A DNA stretch of 64,000 bases, taken from assembly GCF_009936375.1 (NCBI RefSeq), contig NZ_AP022332.1:62001-126000 (forward strand). The letters run 5' to 3'. This document shows positions 63,213-64,000 of the stretch, one piece after another. The position numbers and the translations under genes are program-made. A model generated the notes under the pieces. That model saw only the letters and a list, made by a program, of their open reading frames with translations. It made no database searches and was not told the DNA's origin. Position 1 is the first letter of the stretch. Each line of letters opens with the position of its first letter. The stretch is from Methylosinus sp. C49 (GTDB lineage: Bacteria > Pseudomonadota > Alphaproteobacteria > Rhizobiales > Beijerinckiaceae).

Positions 63213-64000
63213 TCAGAGCAGGCTGCGCGCCAGCGCGAAAGCATGGCGGAAGTCGAGGCGCAGCGGCTTGTCGGAAGTGGTCATCTGCTTGAAGAGACCG
63301 GCCTCCGTTCCGTATTTGATGTCGCCGATGGCGAGCGCGCCGATGCCGAGCGCGCCCGACGGCAGCTCGACGCCCTTGTCGTGCAGCTTGACGCCCTCGA
63401 CGCCGAGCGGCGGAACGGCGTTGACGTCCGCCGCGATGAGCAGCGATTTGGCGGCGGCGAGGTCTTCCGCGGACAGAACCTGGACGCCGGCGCGGGCCGC
63501 GCAGAGCGCGATCTCATGTTCGACGAGGAGGGCGCGCACCTGCTCGGACTTGCTGCCGTCGGCGGGCGTCACCTTCACGCCGAAGCGCTTCTCGATCTCC
63601 TCGGCCTGGACGGTCACGCGGTCGAGGCCGCTGTAGCCGACGATCGTCACCTCGGCGCCTTCGAGCGCGGCGATGACGGCGGAGGAATAGCCGACGACGC
63701 CGGTCGCGCCATAGACGACGATCTTGGCGCCTTTGAGCTCGCGGCCCTTCTTCTCGCGCAGCACCTTCTCGACGAAGGCGACCATGGCGCCGGCGGTGGT
63801 GAAGGAGCCGTAAGGGTCGGCGAAAAGCGAAATCTCGAAGGGCTTCAGCAGCGCCTTCTCGGCGGCGTCCAGCATGTCGAGCGCGAGCACGGCGTCACGG
63901 CCGGCGAAGAAAATTCCGGTGCGCAGAGCCGCCGAGGGCGCGCGGGAGAACATCGCGTCCTGCACCAGCGCCGTCACCTCGTCGAGAGTGACATTCGTGT
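63213..64000 (-). CDS. mtdB: Methylene-H4MPT dehydrogenase, C-terminal part (cut by right window edge)
   Basis: About 262 residues are in view; the N-terminus (roughly 30-35 residues) lies beyond the edge, since the frame is open to position 64000 (TNVTLDEVTALVQDAMF). The enzyme oxidises methylene-H4MPT to methenyl-H4MPT with NAD(P)+. Family strings are SRAPSAALRTGIFFAGRDAV, LALDMLDAAEKALLKPFEIS and the nucleotide loop VVYGATGVVGYSSAV. The C-terminal GALAIGDIKYGTEAGLF is also typical. A GTG at 63977 is an internal codon, not the start. Confidence 0.95.
   Translation of the reverse strand, partial: TNVTLDEVTALVQDAMFSRAPSAALRTGIFFAGRDAVLALDMLDAAEKALLKPFEISLFADPYGSFTTAGAMVAFVEKVLREKKGRELKGAKIVVYGATGVVGYSSAVIAALEGAEVTIVGYSGLDRVTVQAEEIEKRFGVKVTPADGSKSEQVRALLVEHEIALCAARAGVQVLSAEDLAAAKSLLIAADVNAVPPLGVEGVKLHDKGVELPSGALGIGALAIGDIKYGTEAGLFKQMTTSDKPLRLDFRHAFALARSLL

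Overview
The window is GC-rich DNA from an alphaproteobacterium (Hyphomicrobiales/Rhizobiales type). The right end carries fae, the 3' part of mtdB and a set of tetrahydromethanopterin (H4MPT)/methanofuran-associated genes. Together with hopanoid genes (shc, hpnG, hpnH) this points to a methylotroph, most likely a Methylosinus/Methylocystis-type methanotroph or a Methylobacterium relative. No methane monooxygenase or methanol dehydrogenase gene is present, so the genus is inference. No rRNA, tRNA, CRISPR array, prophage or transposase was found.

Layout. 1-8.2 kb (minus strand): a very large exported protein followed by an alpha-2-macroglobulin gene cut by the left edge. 8.5-9.5 kb: two exported SH3-like paralogues. 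9.8-19.0 kb: a complete cbb3 oxidase locus, ccoNOQP then ccoGHIS, behind a near-perfect FNR/FixK box and ending in an MFS transporter with the MxxxM and HxxxM motifs of the copper importer CcoA. 19.1-21.6 kb: a DUF4175-type protein. 21.6-23.5 kb: a divergent TetR regulator, three operator-like sites, a secreted protein and an exported cupin. 23.6-27.1 kb: a HIG1-type membrane protein, a cobalamin adenosyltransferase, a GrpB-like protein, a thioredoxin-fold protein and a CDF transporter.

27.2-31.9 kb holds the most unusual locus: four tightly packed genes encoding two related unknown proteins, a DyP-type peroxidase homologue and a cytochrome P450. Both haem-enzyme homologues differ from the canonical pattern at key positions. 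32-37.3 kb: xseB and a marR/RND/membrane-fusion efflux locus. 37.4-39.7 kb: small exported proteins. 39.7-40.6 kb: rpsD with a long structured leader. 40.7-42.9 kb: an EF-G-like protein lacking the GTPase domain, an unknown protein and a Rieske ferredoxin. 43.0-43.8 kb: a coiled-coil repeat protein and an orphan HigA-like regulator.

43.9-47.7 kb: hopanoid synthesis, with shc-hpnG convergent to hpnH. 47.9-53.6 kb: trpF-trpB, an inserted MazEF-type toxin-antitoxin pair, then trpA-accD-folC. 54.6-59.0 kb: an apparent operon for methanofuran/methanopterin biosynthesis (MfnB-FolB fusion, MfnE-like kinase, AfpA-like flavoprotein, DUF6513 protein, DUF447 protein). 59.0-61.4 kb: a DUF4337 membrane protein and a hybrid histidine kinase with an ethylene-receptor-type copper-binding sensor. 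61.4-64 kb (minus strand): an H4MPT-linked C1 pathway protein, fae and partial mtdB. A family of GC-rich palindromic repeats occurs four times, twice inside reading frames (the 3' end of ccoI and the MfnE-like gene).
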